Position numbers and translations under genes: made by a program. A model generated the notes under the pieces. It was not told where the DNA came from. It made no database searches and saw only the letters and a list, made by a program, of their open reading frames with translations. Positions 6,089 through 6,132 of a stretch of 6,132 bases of DNA are shown here, one piece after another. Source of the stretch: Bacteroidales bacterium (lineage in GTDB: Bacteria > Bacteroidota > Bacteroidia > Bacteroidales > UBA1556). The stretch spans positions 1 to 6,132 of the forward strand of contig JAOZSY010000124.1 in assembly GCA_029939445.1 (NCBI GenBank). Reading direction: 5' to 3'. How positions within the stretch are numbered: the first letter of the stretch is position 1; each line of letters starts with the position of its first letter.

Positions 6089-6132
6089 ATGGCAAATAAT
6101 CCATTTTTAACCACCGTTTATAAATCACCAGA
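6089..6132 (+). CDS. Start of an unidentified plus-strand gene (14 codons visible)
   Basis: An ATG at 6089 opens a frame reading MANNPFLTTVYKSP to the right edge. An in-frame TAA at 6065-6067 sets the upstream limit, and this is the first ATG after it. The NPFLTTVYKSP opening faintly recalls the N-terminus of M3-family oligopeptidases, which often begin with NPxL followed by a short Thr/Tyr/Pro segment. Fourteen residues are too few to name it. A preceding terminator, a -7-like box and the correct strand make a gene start here plausible. No Shine-Dalgarno sequence is seen. Confidence 0.42.
   Translation, partial: MANNPFLTTVYKSP

Noticed and set aside
5943..6128. Minus-strand open frame of 61 codons
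   Set aside because: It reads through the terminator hairpin and the 14-bp tandem array. The SSLRTLRYELF segment is simply the repeat translated.

Overview
The window looks like ordinary chromosome from a member of the Bacteroidota. Three things point there. The DNA is AT-rich. There is a near-perfect Bacteroidota-type promoter (TTG, 19 bp, TAnnTTTG) in front of the sugar-nucleotide dehydrogenase gene. The left-hand gene encodes a secreted SGNH hydrolase carrying PKD repeats, a layout common in that phylum. I see no tRNA, rRNA, CRISPR array, insertion sequence or prophage gene. No sequence here identifies genus or species.

Layout, left to right. Positions 1-1186 (minus strand) hold the N-terminal 395 codons of a secreted SGNH/GDSL-type hydrolase followed by PKD domains; the gene runs off the left edge. 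Positions 1187-1444 are a non-coding AT-rich gap. Positions 1445-4405 (minus) encode a complete but short (986 aa) DnaE-family DNA polymerase III alpha subunit. It keeps the three catalytic aspartates and a beta-clamp motif, has lost PHP metal ligands, and ends after the OB fold with no tau-binding domain. This is the pattern of an accessory, DnaE2/ImuC-like polymerase rather than the main replicase. Positions 4406-4635 are a divergent regulatory region. It carries two copies of the dyad TGATT-N7-AATCA on the dnaE side, and on the other side a clear promoter whose -33 box lies in a 13-bp palindrome. Positions 4636-5892 (plus) encode a complete UDP-HexNAc 6-dehydrogenase of the TviB/WbpO type, closed by a strong intrinsic terminator at 5955-5994. 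A -7-like box, four tandem copies of a 14-bp palindromic repeat (6005-6060) and the probable start of another plus-strand gene (6089 onward) finish the window.

The genes do not form one pathway. The dehydrogenase would supply a hexosaminuronic acid nucleotide for surface polysaccharide, the hydrolase is an exported enzyme, and the polymerase is probably for damage tolerance. Each appears to be its own transcription unit. I found no convincing undescribed multi-gene system. The most interesting signals are the paired dyads in front of the lone accessory polymerase and the 14-bp palindromic tandem array.
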